DNA from: PALSA-1316 sp964499365
GTDB lineage: Bacteria > Nitrospirota > Thermodesulfovibrionia > Thermodesulfovibrionales > UBA6898
Length of the DNA: 64,000 bases
Direction of reading: 5' to 3'
Assembly: GCA_964499365.1 (NCBI GenBank)
Contig: CAZCKU010000006.1
Coordinates: 1-64,000 of the forward strand
Shown: positions 48,585 to 57,285 of the stretch, piece after piece
How the letters are laid out: each line of letters begins with the position of its first letter
Position numbering within the stretch: the first letter of the stretch is position 1
Notes under the pieces: generated by a model
Told to the model about the DNA's origin: nothing
Database searches by the model: none
What the model saw: only the letters and a program-made list of their open reading frames with translations
Translations under genes and position numbers: made by a program

Positions 48585-51356
48585 CTATGCCTTGTAGACC
48601 TTCACGGCGCATTTTTTGAAATCCGTCTCCTTCGAGATCGGACACGTGGCATCCAGCGTCACCTTGTTGATAAAGACATGCTCATCAAACCACGGTACAA
48701 AAATCAGGCCCTGGGGGGTGCTGTTTCTCCCCCTGGTCTCGACCCGCGCCTTCACCTTGCCGCGCCGGGACTCGACCCATACGAGCTCTCCGTCCTTCAT
48801 TCCGTGTTTCCTGGCGTCCTTGGGATTCATAAAGCAGAGGGCCTCCGGCACCGCGCGGTAGAGTTCCGGCACCCTCATGGTCATCGTGCCGCTGTGCCAG
48901 TGTTCGAGAACGCGGCCGGTGCAGAGCCAGAACGGATACTCATCACTCGGGATCTCGGCCGGGTCAATGTAATGCCGCAGGAATATCTTGGCCCTGTTCG
49001 GAAGCTTCACCTTTTCGTCGCCTTTCGGCCCCATCAGGTCGCCTTTGGAGATCTCCTTCCCGAAGCCGCCGTAGAAGGCGAACTTCCCGTAGTTCGCCTT
49101 CTTTGCATAGGGATCATACTCTGCATTAAACCTCCAGAGCGTCTCCTTCCCGTCAACGACCGGCCACCTGAGCCCCCTCACCTTGTGGTAGGTGTCGAAA
49201 TCAGCAAGGTCATGCCCGTGTCCGAGGCCGAATTTCCTGTACTCCTCCCAGAGATATTTCTGGAGGAAGAAGCCATACCCCTTGAAACCGGCCACATTTC
49301 TCCGGTCACCGGCCGCCTCGCTGTTGATGAAGCCTGCCCCGACCGGATCAGGCCATGTGTATGCCTTTGCCTCCCGGTTCGCGTAGAGCACGTCAAAGAG
49401 CGTGTCCGTCTCCTTGTACCCCATCTCTTTTGCCCTGGCAAGGACGTTCGGCAGCGTGGTCTTGTCGTCGATCTTCCATTCCTTCCATACCTCTCCGAGC
49501 TGAAACTTCTTCGAAAACTCCACCATCTGCCAGGTATCGGACATGGACTGGCCCAGCGGGGTTACCTGCTGCCTCCAGTGCTGGGTCCGGCGTTCAGCAT
49601 TGCCGTATGCACCCCATTTCTCAAAGATCATCGCGGCAGGCAGGATGAGGTCCGCAACCTTCGCGGAGATGCCGGGATACGCCTCGGCAACGACGATGAA
49701 GTTATCCATGTCGCGGGCCGCCGTGATCCAGTGGTTTGCGTTCGCCGAATTCTGCCACGGGTTGTTCACCTGCACCCAGACCCATTTGATCTTGCCGTCC
49801 TCCAGGTCCCGCATGATCTTCATGTAATGCGCCCCGGGGACAGGGTTGAGCGTGCCGTCAGGGAGCTTCCAGATCTCCTCCGTGGTCTTGCGGTGTTTGG
49901 GATTGGCAACGACCATGTCGGCAGGAAGACGGTGGCTGAAGGTGCCGACCTCCCGGGCGGTGCCGCAGGCACTCGGCTGGCCGGTCAGGCTGAAGGCCCC
50001 GTTGCCGGGCTGAGACTGCTTGCCGAGAAGCAGGTGGATGGCATAGATCTGCTCATTCACCCAGGTGCCGCGCACATGCTGGTTAAAGCCCATGGTCCAG
50101 AAGCTGACCACCTTTCTGCCCTTCTCTGCATAGAGGTCCGCCAGCACCACAAGCTTCTTCTTGAAGTCTTCCAGGGACTCGTCCGCATCCCCCTTTGCAA
50201 GCTGTGCAACGAAATCGAGCGTGTACGGCTCCAGCCCCTTCCTGAAATCATCAAAGCTGATCGCCCAGTGCGCATCCGCGGTAGCGGCATGCTTCATGTC
50301 CATCCTGTCGCCCGCCTTGATGCCGAGGCTCGACATGGCGGTCGCCTCGTCCCTGGTGATGATCTTGAAGGCCTCTTTGCCCGCTGTATCAAGCTCGGCC
50401 TTCCTGTATTTCGCATGGTCGGTCTTCGGCCTCAGGCCATAGCCGATATCGACCCAGCCCGTGGCAAACACGCAGTTTTTGTCCACGAATTCCCTGTCGA
50501 TGGCCTCCGGCCGGTTATAGACAATCTCCCGGAGGAGGTAGTTCTGGATGGCCAGGTCGGTGTTCGGCTTGATAATGATTTCCAGGTCTGCAAGGGTCGA
50601 GCACCGGTTCGTATAGGTCGAAAGATTGACGACCTTCACCCGTGACGGCTTCGACAGCTTGCTGTCGGTGATCTTGGACCAGAGGACAGGGTGCATCTCC
50701 GCCATGTTTGCTCCCCAGAGCACGATCGTGTCGGAATGGTGCATATCGTCGTAGTTGCCGGCAGGTTCGTCAATGCCAAAGGTCTGCATAAAGGCTGCGA
50801 CGGCGCTCGCCATGCAGTGCCGTGCGTTCGGGTCTATGTTATTCGACCTGAAACCGCCTTTCATGAGCTTGACGGCGGTATATCCCTCCATGATGGTGTA
50901 CTGCCCCGAACCGAAGATCGCCACCCCGGCCGGCCCCAGTTCCTTGTAATATTTCTTGAACTGCTTCGCCATCTCGTCAAAGGCCTTCTGCCAGGTGACA
51001 GGCCTGAAATTGGCCTTCTTGTCAAACTCGCCCCTGTCGTTCACCCTCATCAGGGGTTCGGTCAGCCTGTCGGCGCCGTATATTATCTTTGCGTTGAAGT
51101 AGCCCTTGATGCAGTTCAGACCCATGTTGACCGGTGCCGCAGGGTCTCCTTTTACCGCCACAATCTTGTCGTTTTTCGTCGCCACCATCAGCCCGCATCC
51201 GGTGCCGCAGAACCTGCAGACGGACTTGTCCCATTTCCAGCCGGCCTCGGTCTTTTTTGCTGCCGCCTGGAGCTCCTTCGGCACAGTCATGCCCACAGCA
51301 GTCGCAGCAGCAACAGCGGCAGCTGTCTTCAGCAACTCTCTCCTGGTCAGTTTCAT
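48585..51356 (-). CDS. napA: Periplasmic nitrate reductase catalytic subunit NapA
   Basis: NapA reduces nitrate to nitrite at a Mo-bis-MGD centre. The protein has about 923 residues: a Tat signal (LTRRELLKTAAAVAAAT), a [4Fe-4S] motif CRFCGTGCGLMV with the fourth cysteine in NCIKGYF, and the Mo-binding cysteine in the DPNARHCMASAVAAF segment. C-terminal regions include WLCTGRVLEHWHSGTMTMR and GLIFVPWFDE. The initiation codon could be GTG (51359) or the next ATG; GGAGGG lies just upstream of both. It leads the operon napA-G-H-B-D. Confidence 0.96.
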   Translation of the reverse strand: MKLTRRELLKTAAAVAAATAVGMTVPKELQAAAKKTEAGWKWDKSVCRFCGTGCGLMVATKNDKIVAVKGDPAAPVNMGLNCIKGYFNAKIIYGADRLTEPLMRVNDRGEFDKKANFRPVTWQKAFDEMAKQFKKYYKELGPAGVAIFGSGQYTIMEGYTAVKLMKGGFRSNNIDPNARHCMASAVAAFMQTFGIDEPAGNYDDMHHSDTIVLWGANMAEMHPVLWSKITDSKLSKPSRVKVVNLSTYTNRCSTLADLEIIIKPNTDLAIQNYLLREIVYNRPEAIDREFVDKNCVFATGWVDIGYGLRPKTDHAKYRKAELDTAGKEAFKIITRDEATAMSSLGIKAGDRMDMKHAATADAHWAISFDDFRKGLEPYTLDFVAQLAKGDADESLEDFKKKLVVLADLYAEKGRKVVSFWTMGFNQHVRGTWVNEQIYAIHLLLGKQSQPGNGAFSLTGQPSACGTAREVGTFSHRLPADMVVANPKHRKTTEEIWKLPDGTLNPVPGAHYMKIMRDLEDGKIKWVWVQVNNPWQNSANANHWITAARDMDNFIVVAEAYPGISAKVADLILPAAMIFEKWGAYGNAERRTQHWRQQVTPLGQSMSDTWQMVEFSKKFQLGEVWKEWKIDDKTTLPNVLARAKEMGYKETDTLFDVLYANREAKAYTWPDPVGAGFINSEAAGDRRNVAGFKGYGFFLQKYLWEEYRKFGLGHGHDLADFDTYHKVRGLRWPVVDGKETLWRFNAEYDPYAKKANYGKFAFYGGFGKEISKGDLMGPKGDEKVKLPNRAKIFLRHYIDPAEIPSDEYPFWLCTGRVLEHWHSGTMTMRVPELYRAVPEALCFMNPKDARKHGMKDGELVWVESRRGKVKARVETRGRNSTPQGLIFVPWFDEHVFINKVTLDATCPISKETDFKKCAVKVYKA

Positions 51357-51510
51357 CACGGCCCTCCTTATTGCACAACTTTAGTATGCATGCCGTGCCC
51401 AGTTGCAGCCGGCAACCCTGTTTGCAAAGAATATCGCGTTCAACACAGAGAGATATTGTCACGGCCGGCACCGGAAGAACGATGCCGGAAATTCACGGGG
51501 CTATAAGTCC

Positions 51511-51538
51511 AGTATATCAAGCTGTGGTTAATAGTCAA
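51511..51538 (-). promoter_or_regulatory. Candidate napA promoter
   Basis: On the minus strand TTGACT (51533-51538) and TATACT (51511-51516) are 16 bp apart. The predicted start near 51504 would leave a 148-base leader before napA. Confidence 0.5.
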
Positions 51539-51578
51539 TCTGTCGTGTCCATGTTAATGCATCCGCTGCCCTCTGACT

Positions 51579-51592
51579 ATGATATGAATCAT
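51579..51592. promoter_or_regulatory. FNR/CRP-family-like site between napA and mnmG
   Basis: ATGATATGAATCAT contains TGAT-N4-ATCA, the core of the FNR consensus TTGAT-N4-ATCAA, with mismatches only at the two outermost positions. It lies about 81 bases upstream of the predicted napA start, a spacing used by class I activators. Anaerobic or nitrate-responsive control of nap is plausible. The site is palindromic enough to arise by chance at low frequency. Confidence 0.38.
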
Positions 51593-51625
51593 ATTGAGAC
51601 AGCCTTTGAAGTCTGGCTGTTGCGC

Positions 51626-51631
51626 TATAAT
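51626..51631 (+). promoter_or_regulatory. Perfect -10 box 7 bases before the mnmG start
   Basis: TATAAT preceded by TGCGC lies immediately before the ATG at 51639. Transcripts would begin at or next to the start codon. The -35 region is poor (TTTGAA at 15 bp). No Shine-Dalgarno sequence is seen. Confidence 0.4.
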
Positions 51632-51638
51632 AAAAGTC

Positions 51639-53561
51639 ATGCTCCCGACAAAGGCATACGATATCATCGTCATCGGCGCGGGCCATGCCGGCTGCGAGGC
51701 GGCCCTTGCTGCGGCGCGCATGGGGCTTTCTGCCTGTATCTTCACGATGAACCTCGACATGATCGGCCAGATGTCCTGCAACCCTGCCATCGGCGGTCTT
51801 GCAAAGGGGCATCTCGTGCGGGAGATCGATGCGCTCGGCGGCGAGATGGCACGGGCGACCGACAGGGCCGGCATCCAGTTCCGGATGCTGAACCGCTCCA
51901 AAGGACCCGCAGTCTGGTCTTTGCGGGCCCAGGCAGACCGGTTCCTGTACCGCATGCATATGAGAAAGATACTCGAGGCGCAGCGCAACCTCGACATCAA
52001 ACAGGCGATGATCGATGACATACTGGTCGACGGACAGAAGGCCGGCGGCGTAAGGACCTCGCTCGGCATAATCTACAGCGCCCGTGCGGTCATCATCACC
52101 ACCGGTACGTTTCTGAAGGGTCTTATCCATATCGGCCACGAGAACTATCCTTCAGGCAGGGCAGGAGAATTTCCTTCCGTGAACCTGTCGGATTCCCTTG
52201 CCCGGCTGGGTCTGAAACTCGGACGCCTCAAGACCGGCACGCCGCCGAGGCTTGACGCGAACACGATCGATTTTTCGAAGACCGAACCCCAGTGGGGGGA
52301 CGATCCGCCGATCCCGTTTTCCCATGACACCGAAAGGATAGAAAACCCTCAGCTGCCGTGCTATGTCACCTACACAAACAGCGGGACGCACCGGATCATC
52401 CGCGACAACATCAACCGGTCTGCCATGTACGGAGGCAAGATCTCGGGCATCGGACCGCGCTACTGCCCGTCGATCGAGGACAAGGTGGTACGCTTCGCCG
52501 AGCGGGAGCGCCATCAGGTCTTCCTTGAACCCGAGGGGCTCGAGACGACCGAGTATTACGCAAACGGCATCTCGACCAGCCTGCCGTTCGACGTCCAGGT
52601 CGAGATGGTCAGGACGATCCCCGGGCTTGAGCAGGCAGAGATCATGAGGCCTGCCTATGCCATTGAGTATGACTTCGTCTTCCCGACGCAGTTGAGGCAT
52701 TCCCTCGAAACCAAGACGATCAAGGGCCTCTACCTTGCCGGCCAGATCAACGGGACGTCAGGGTATGAGGAGGCTGCTGCCCAGGGTCTGATGGCAGGCA
52801 TCAACGCCTCACTCGCGATCAGGGATATGCCTCCCCTCGTCCTCGGCAGGCAGGAGGCATACACCGGTGTGCTGATCGACGATCTGGTCACCAAGGGGAC
52901 AAAGGAACCGTACCGCATGTTCACCTCGCGGGCGGAATACCGCCTTCTGCTGAGGCACGACAATGCAGACCTGCGACTCATGGATAGAGGCCATGAGATC
53001 GGCCTCCTTGCCGATGATACCTACCAGCGGTTTCTTGTCAGGAAGAAGAACATAGGAGACGAGTTGTCGCGCATCAAAAAAACGCGGGTCAAACCCCTGA
53101 TGATCAATGACGCACTCAGGGCCCTTGATACCTCGCCGGTTACTGAAGACATCTCTCTTGAGAGTCTGCTGAAGAGGCCTGAGGTGACGTATGACGTGAT
53201 CAGGAGTGTCATGCCCCCGGAGATTCCGTTGTCGGCAGATGAAGAAAAGCAGGTCGAGATACAGGTGAAGTACGAGGGGTATATCAGCCGGCAGATGGAA
53301 CTGGCTGAACGGCTCTCCCGTCTGGAGGACAGGAAAATCCCGCCCGGCATTGACTATAAAACGATACCCGGTATCTCAAAAGAGATCCTCTGCAAGCTCG
53401 ATGAGGTCAGACCGGTAAATCTCGGTCAGGCCGGAAGGATTCAGGGCATGACCCCTGCGGCACTCTCCCTGATCATGGTTGCTGCCGAGAAGCAGCGGCG
53501 CAGCGAGGCGGAACCTCCGGCAGCTGGTCAGACGGACGCAACAGGGTTCGACATTCCGTAG
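51639..53561 (+). CDS. mnmG: tRNA uridine-5-carboxymethylaminomethyl modification enzyme MnmG
   Basis: MnmG, with MnmE, modifies U34 of several tRNAs using FAD. The 640-residue protein is full length: the FAD motif DIIVIGAGHAGCEAALAAARMG, CNPAIGGLAKGHLVREIDALGG, LKTGTPPRLD, GPRYCPSIEDKVVRF and the late YLAGQINGTSGYEEAAAQG are all present. The C-terminal helical domain binds tRNA/MnmE. I start at 51639, the family N-terminus; the frame extends 15 codons upstream. Its end overlaps the convergent Cys-rich gene by about 34 bases. The neighbours do not include mnmE. Confidence 0.96.
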   Translation: MLPTKAYDIIVIGAGHAGCEAALAAARMGLSACIFTMNLDMIGQMSCNPAIGGLAKGHLVREIDALGGEMARATDRAGIQFRMLNRSKGPAVWSLRAQADRFLYRMHMRKILEAQRNLDIKQAMIDDILVDGQKAGGVRTSLGIIYSARAVIITTGTFLKGLIHIGHENYPSGRAGEFPSVNLSDSLARLGLKLGRLKTGTPPRLDANTIDFSKTEPQWGDDPPIPFSHDTERIENPQLPCYVTYTNSGTHRIIRDNINRSAMYGGKISGIGPRYCPSIEDKVVRFAERERHQVFLEPEGLETTEYYANGISTSLPFDVQVEMVRTIPGLEQAEIMRPAYAIEYDFVFPTQLRHSLETKTIKGLYLAGQINGTSGYEEAAAQGLMAGINASLAIRDMPPLVLGRQEAYTGVLIDDLVTKGTKEPYRMFTSRAEYRLLLRHDNADLRLMDRGHEIGLLADDTYQRFLVRKKNIGDELSRIKKTRVKPLMINDALRALDTSPVTEDISLESLLKRPEVTYDVIRSVMPPEIPLSADEEKQVEIQVKYEGYISRQMELAERLSRLEDRKIPPGIDYKTIPGISKEILCKLDEVRPVNLGQAGRIQGMTPAALSLIMVAAEKQRRSEAEPPAAGQTDATGFDIP

Positions 53562-53782
53562 ACCTGCGTCCCGAGTTCCCGCTGAATAATGTCCCAGCCT
53601 TCCTCGGTATGCGGCATGACACAGGCCGAGCAGTCTTTGGCTCCGGACGGCAGCACGGTATAGCTTCCGGGGCAGGAAAGAAAGAAGAGGGGACAGTAAC
53701 AGAAGAGACACGAGTGCCAGTCCTCCAGGTGATGGCACGGCATGAACTCGCACTTCGTATTGATGAAATGTTTATAGCTCAT
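53528..53782 (-). CDS. Cysteine-rich small domain protein
   Basis: An 84-residue protein matching the cysteine-rich small domain family: CEFMPCHHLEDWHSCLFCYC followed by PLFFLSCPG and KDCSACVMPHTEEGWDII. The nine cysteines and several histidines probably hold zinc or an iron-sulfur cluster. In other genomes this domain occurs in or near cobalamin-related proteins. A B12-dependent ribonucleotide reductase lies 1 kb away here, which may or may not be meaningful. AAGGGG lies upstream of the ATG. It overlaps mnmG tail-to-tail. Confidence 0.78.
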   Translation of the reverse strand: MSYKHFINTKCEFMPCHHLEDWHSCLFCYCPLFFLSCPGSYTVLPSGAKDCSACVMPHTEEGWDIIQRELGTQVYGMSNPVASV

Positions 53783-53805
53783 AGTATCTTTTTCCCCTTA
53801 CTTCG

Positions 53806-54600
53806 TTAGCTCTTCTTTGTGATATGTTCATGCGACTTCAGGTGGTCCATGCAATATTCATGGTCCCCGTCGCAGGTCGAGCAATACCTGAACTCCAGGG
53901 TTATGTCATCGGCCTCTGTCCTGCCGCAGATCGTGCAGGCATGTATCGTGCCCTTGCGGGCAGGGGCAAAGGGCTTCCGGCGATTATGTGCAGAGCCGCG
54001 ATGTTTCAGCGTCGAGATGATTTCGCCGCCGAAGAAGAGGAAATAGTTTGAGATCGAGACCAGGGCGGCAACCTTGTGGGGCAGCGGTGCAGTCAGGACG
54101 GTAAATGCGATGAAGGCCCCGTTGAGCCAGGCCAGGTACTTCACCTTGACAGGGAGGACGAAGAAGATCATGATCTCATAGTCCGGGTAGACAGAGGCGA
54201 AGGCCAGGAAAAGAGACAGGTTCAGGTACAGCGCCGTCGTGCCCTCACCGGTGATGAAGGCCGCCAGGGCGGTCCCGAAGACGCCGGTCAGATAAAAGAC
54301 ATTGAACCTGAAACTTCCCCATGCATGTTCCAGCCCGGTACCCACCATGTAGTAAAAATAGAAGACGAAGAAAATCCAGAGGAGCGAGGCAGACGGAGGA
54401 ATGAAGACCCAGGTGACGAGTCTCCAGACCTCGCCCTGCAGGATCAGCCGCGGATCGAGCACGAGCTTGCCGATCGCCTCACTCTGCGGCATGCCAAGGC
54501 GCAGCATGTAGATCAGCGCGTTGATGCCGATGATATACACCATCAGCTCCCTGACCGCAAACCTGCCGAACCTTCTCTCGAGTCTATTCAGTATATTCAT
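53806..54600 (-). CDS. Rhomboid-like membrane protein with C-terminal zinc finger
   Basis: A 264-residue protein with six membrane helices in a rhomboid-like arrangement, including the loop GEVWRLVTWVFIPP that carries the WR signature. The catalytic GxSG of true rhomboid proteases is not present (the corresponding helix reads ALYLNLSLFLAF), nor is the late catalytic histidine motif, so it is probably a pseudoprotease. After residue 200 a basic linker leads to a zinc-finger-like tail (CTICGRTEADD, then YCSTCDGDHEYCMDH). I assign no function. It may bind other membrane proteins. Confidence 0.72.
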   Translation of the reverse strand: MNILNRLERRFGRFAVRELMVYIIGINALIYMLRLGMPQSEAIGKLVLDPRLILQGEVWRLVTWVFIPPSASLLWIFFVFYFYYMVGTGLEHAWGSFRFNVFYLTGVFGTALAAFITGEGTTALYLNLSLFLAFASVYPDYEIMIFFVLPVKVKYLAWLNGAFIAFTVLTAPLPHKVAALVSISNYFLFFGGEIISTLKHRGSAHNRRKPFAPARKGTIHACTICGRTEADDITLEFRYCSTCDGDHEYCMDHLKSHEHITKKS

Positions 54601-54637
54601 CGGGTATCGTCCAGTAACGTCAACATCCCTCCGGAAG

Positions 54638-54672
54638 CAAAAAAGAAGGGCTGAACACCTGTCCAGCCCTTC
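54638..54672 (-). terminator. Rho-independent terminator of nrdJ
   Basis: On the minus strand GAAGGGCTG and CAGCCCTTC form a perfect 9-bp stem around a 10-base loop, followed directly by TTTTTTG. It lies 27 bases after the nrdJ stop. Confidence 0.9.
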
Positions 54673-54698
54673 AGCGTTGCTCTATATGAAAAGTTTGC

Positions 54699-56939
54699 CT
54701 ACGCGCATTTCGTAAAGCCGCAGCAGTGGCAGACGGCGCAGCCGCCTTCGTGCTCGACCGCCCCGCCGCATTCAGGGCAGGCGCCGATGCGCATGGTGTC
54801 GCCATGCCCATGGCCATTGCTGCCGTTGCCATTCACCTTGCCGCCGCGCTGCACATACAGCTCCACGGCCTTTGCTATGGCGTCAGAACAAGATGTGATC
54901 TTTCCGCCCGGGGCCCAGGCCTGATTGTGGCAGGTTATCCCCTTCAGCTGCTTGACGATCACCTCAGGTTCAATATTCGAACGGAGCGCAAGGCTCACGA
55001 GCCGGCCGATCGCCTCGGCCTGGCTGGACGCACAGCCGCCTGCCTTGCCCATGTGGGTAAAAAGTTCAAAGAGCTGTCCGTGTTCATCAGAGTTGACGGT
55101 CACATAGATATTGCCGCAGCCGGTCTTCATATGGCGTGTCTCGCCTTTGATGTTTTCAGGCCTCTTCCTCGGCACGATCTTCATCTGCGTCGGGGCGGCC
55201 TGGGTCCCCGGCTCCTGCCTGGTCTTTCCGGTCGAAAGCACCTGGTCTTCGCGGGAACCGTCACGGTAGACGGTCACACCCTTGCAGTTGAGCTGATAGG
55301 CCAGCATATAGACGTCCTCAACCTCCTTGGGGGTTGCATCGTGCGGGAAGTTCACGGTCTTCGAAACCGCGTTGTCAATATACTTCTGGAACGCCGCCTG
55401 CATCGTCACATGCTCGAGCGGTGAAATATCATGCGCTGTCACAAAGACCGACTTGACGTCATCCGGGATCTCATCAAAATCCTGCAGCGACCCTGCGTCA
55501 GCGATCCGCTCCATAAGGTCCCGTGACCAGAACCCGCGCTCCTTGGCTATCTGTTCGAAATAGGGGTTTACTTCAAGGAGCTTCGTCCCCTCCATGACGT
55601 TGCGGACAAAGGAGACCGCGAAGAGAGGCTCGACACCTGATGAGCAGCTGGCAATAATCGAAAGAGTCCCGGTCGGGGCGATCGTTGTCACGGTCGCATT
55701 CCGCATCCTGGTCTTCCCGTCATAGATGCTGCCTTCATAGTTCGGGAAGACCCCCCTGTCGGCTGCAATCGCCGCAGAGGCATTTCTGGCCTCGCGCTGG
55801 ATAAAGCCCATCACGTCCTCCGCAAGGGTAATGGCGCCGTCCGAATTGTAGGGCACACCCATCTGTATCAGCATGTCTGCCCAGCCCATGACCCCCAGGC
55901 CGATCTTGCGGTTGGACTTCGTGGTCTCCTCGATCTTCTTTATCGGGTACTTGTTGACGTCGATGACGTTATCGAGGAAATGGACCGCTTTCCAGACCGT
56001 CTTCTGGAGCTTCGGGTAATCGACCGCCTTGTCAACGACCATCCTCGCCAGGTTGATGGAGCCGAGGTTGCAGGACTCATACGGCAGCAGCGGCTGCTCG
56101 CCGCAGGGGTTCGTCGATTCTATCCTGCCGGCCTTCGGGGTCGGGTTTGCGGCATTGATACGGTCGATGAAGACGATGCCCGGCTCCCCGTTTTTCCAGG
56201 CATGATTGACGATCTGGTCAAAGACCTCTCGCGCCCTGAGCTGTTTGACCACCTTTTTTGTCCTCGGGTTTACGAGGTCATATTCAGTGTCTTCCGCGAC
56301 CGCCTGCATGAAACTGTCGGTAATAGCCACCGATATATTGAAGTTGTTAAAACGCTGGTTGTCGTCCTTGGCTGTCATGAATTCAATGATATTCGGGTGG
56401 TCGACACGGAGTATACCCATATTGGCGCCGCGCCTGGTACCGCCCTGCTTGACCGCCTCGGTTGCCGTGTCGAAGACCGTCATGAACGAAATGGGCCCTG
56501 AGGAGACGCCCTTGGTCGAACCGACAATATCCCCGTTGGGCCTCAGGTTCGAGAAGCTGAACCCGGTCCCGCCGCCGGACTTGTGGATAATCGCCGTATG
56601 CTTGACCGCGTCAAAGATCGAGTCCATCGAGTCCTCGATCGGAATCACGAAGCAGGCCGACAACTGGCCGAGTTTCCGGCCTGCATTCATGAGCGTCGGG
56701 CTGTTCGGAAGAAAGTCGAGGGAGGTCATCATTGCATAGAATTCCTCTTCAAGCAGCATCACCTCAGGCTCTGACCTGCCGTACTGGAGGTCGGCAGCGG
56801 CAATCGACGACGCAACCCTCCTGAAAAGCTCCTCAACGGTCTCGATAACCGTTCCGTCTTCGTTCTTTTTGAGGTATCTTTTTTCGAGAACCTTCAGTGA
56901 GTTTGGTGTCAGATTGATCGTTGCTGAAGCGTGTTCCAT
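54699..56939 (-). CDS. nrdJ: Vitamin B12-dependent (class II) ribonucleotide reductase
   Basis: NrdJ reduces ribonucleotides with adenosylcobalamin and needs no oxygen. The 746-residue protein has the N-terminal substrate region FLPNSPTLMNAGRKLGQLSAC with one redox cysteine, the radical-relay NPCGEQPLLPYESCNLGSIN, the late ATVTTIAPTGTLSIIASCSSG segment, and a C-terminal CPECGG/CAVCHCCG cysteine cluster that re-reduces the active site or binds zinc. I start at 56939, preceded by AGGGGGG; the frame extends 27 codons further. It has its own strong promoter with two NrdR-like boxes and a clear terminator. Confidence 0.95.
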   Translation of the reverse strand: MEHASATINLTPNSLKVLEKRYLKKNEDGTVIETVEELFRRVASSIAAADLQYGRSEPEVMLLEEEFYAMMTSLDFLPNSPTLMNAGRKLGQLSACFVIPIEDSMDSIFDAVKHTAIIHKSGGGTGFSFSNLRPNGDIVGSTKGVSSGPISFMTVFDTATEAVKQGGTRRGANMGILRVDHPNIIEFMTAKDDNQRFNNFNISVAITDSFMQAVAEDTEYDLVNPRTKKVVKQLRAREVFDQIVNHAWKNGEPGIVFIDRINAANPTPKAGRIESTNPCGEQPLLPYESCNLGSINLARMVVDKAVDYPKLQKTVWKAVHFLDNVIDVNKYPIKKIEETTKSNRKIGLGVMGWADMLIQMGVPYNSDGAITLAEDVMGFIQREARNASAAIAADRGVFPNYEGSIYDGKTRMRNATVTTIAPTGTLSIIASCSSGVEPLFAVSFVRNVMEGTKLLEVNPYFEQIAKERGFWSRDLMERIADAGSLQDFDEIPDDVKSVFVTAHDISPLEHVTMQAAFQKYIDNAVSKTVNFPHDATPKEVEDVYMLAYQLNCKGVTVYRDGSREDQVLSTGKTRQEPGTQAAPTQMKIVPRKRPENIKGETRHMKTGCGNIYVTVNSDEHGQLFELFTHMGKAGGCASSQAEAIGRLVSLALRSNIEPEVIVKQLKGITCHNQAWAPGGKITSCSDAIAKAVELYVQRGGKVNGNGSNGHGHGDTMRIGACPECGGAVEHEGGCAVCHCCGFTKCA

Positions 56940-56998
56940 GGCCCCCCCTGCATCTTTTTTATTTGGATTATTAATAGACCCTATAATAGACATTGATA

Positions 56999-57010
56999 AC
57001 AACCAATTGT
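56999..57010. promoter_or_regulatory. NrdR-like box 2 upstream of nrdJ
   Basis: ACAACCAATTGT has the inverted ACAA-N4-TTGT form shared with box 1. Its centre (57004.5) is exactly 31 bp from that of box 1, which is the canonical three-helical-turn spacing of NrdR sites. It lies downstream of the -10 hexamer. Confidence 0.65.
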
Positions 57011-57021
57011 ATTGCCTCAAT

Positions 57022-57050
57022 ATTTAACCACAACATCTTGTGCTTGTCAA
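57022..57050 (-). promoter_or_regulatory. Sigma-70 promoter of nrdJ
   Basis: On the minus strand TTGACA (57045-57050) and TTAAAT (57022-57027) have 17-bp spacing. NrdR-like box 1 occupies the spacer and box 2 lies just downstream, the usual geometry for repression. The leader is about 75 bases. I looked for a cobalamin riboswitch here and saw none. Confidence 0.65.
57028..57043. promoter_or_regulatory. NrdR-like box 1 within the nrdJ promoter
   Basis: CCACAACATCTTGTGC contains the palindrome CACAA-N4-TTGTG, close to the NrdR consensus ACACWATATATWGTGT. It lies exactly between the -35 and -10 hexamers. NrdR is a widespread ATP/dATP-sensing repressor of ribonucleotide reductase genes; its gene is not in the window. 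Confidence 0.7.
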
Positions 57051-57120
57051 GGCAAAAAGAAGATAACCTGAACTCTTTGATTTTTAATGATTAATGCGGT
57101 GAATAAGCTGTGAATTATTG

Positions 57121-57250
57121 ACGACTTCGCAAAAAGTCCGTATGCTGTGTTGCGCTTCAAAACTCCCGTTGCCATACATGGGCGACGTACCAGTACGTAC
57201 GCCTCATTCCTCTTTTCTTGCGCGCCCTGCCTCCGGACCTTTTTTGCAAG
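57121..57250. repeat. Dispersed element family B, copy 2
   Basis: Plus-strand reading matches the reverse complement of 25541-25662 through most of its length (GCAAAAAGTCCGTATGCTG, GTTGCGCTTCAAAACTC, GTACGCCTCATTCCTC). The terminal inverted repeats are less perfect here (CTTCGCAAAAAGTCC against GGACCTTTTTTGCAAG). It lies between the nrdJ promoter and the 3' end of the 6S RNA gene. Confidence 0.85.
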
Positions 57251-57285
57251 CCCGCCTCTGTATTTTCATAATTCCGGATTCACCC

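Noticed and set aside
47979..50645. 888-codon open frame on the plus strand opposite napA and napG
   Set aside because: It is antisense to well-supported genes. Its translation has no coherent domain and is rich in Pro/Arg/His as expected from the complement of a GC-rich gene.
56940..57050. Cobalamin riboswitch upstream of nrdJ
   Set aside because: The leader is only about 75 bases and lacks the B12-box; the region is explained by a promoter with two NrdR-like boxes.
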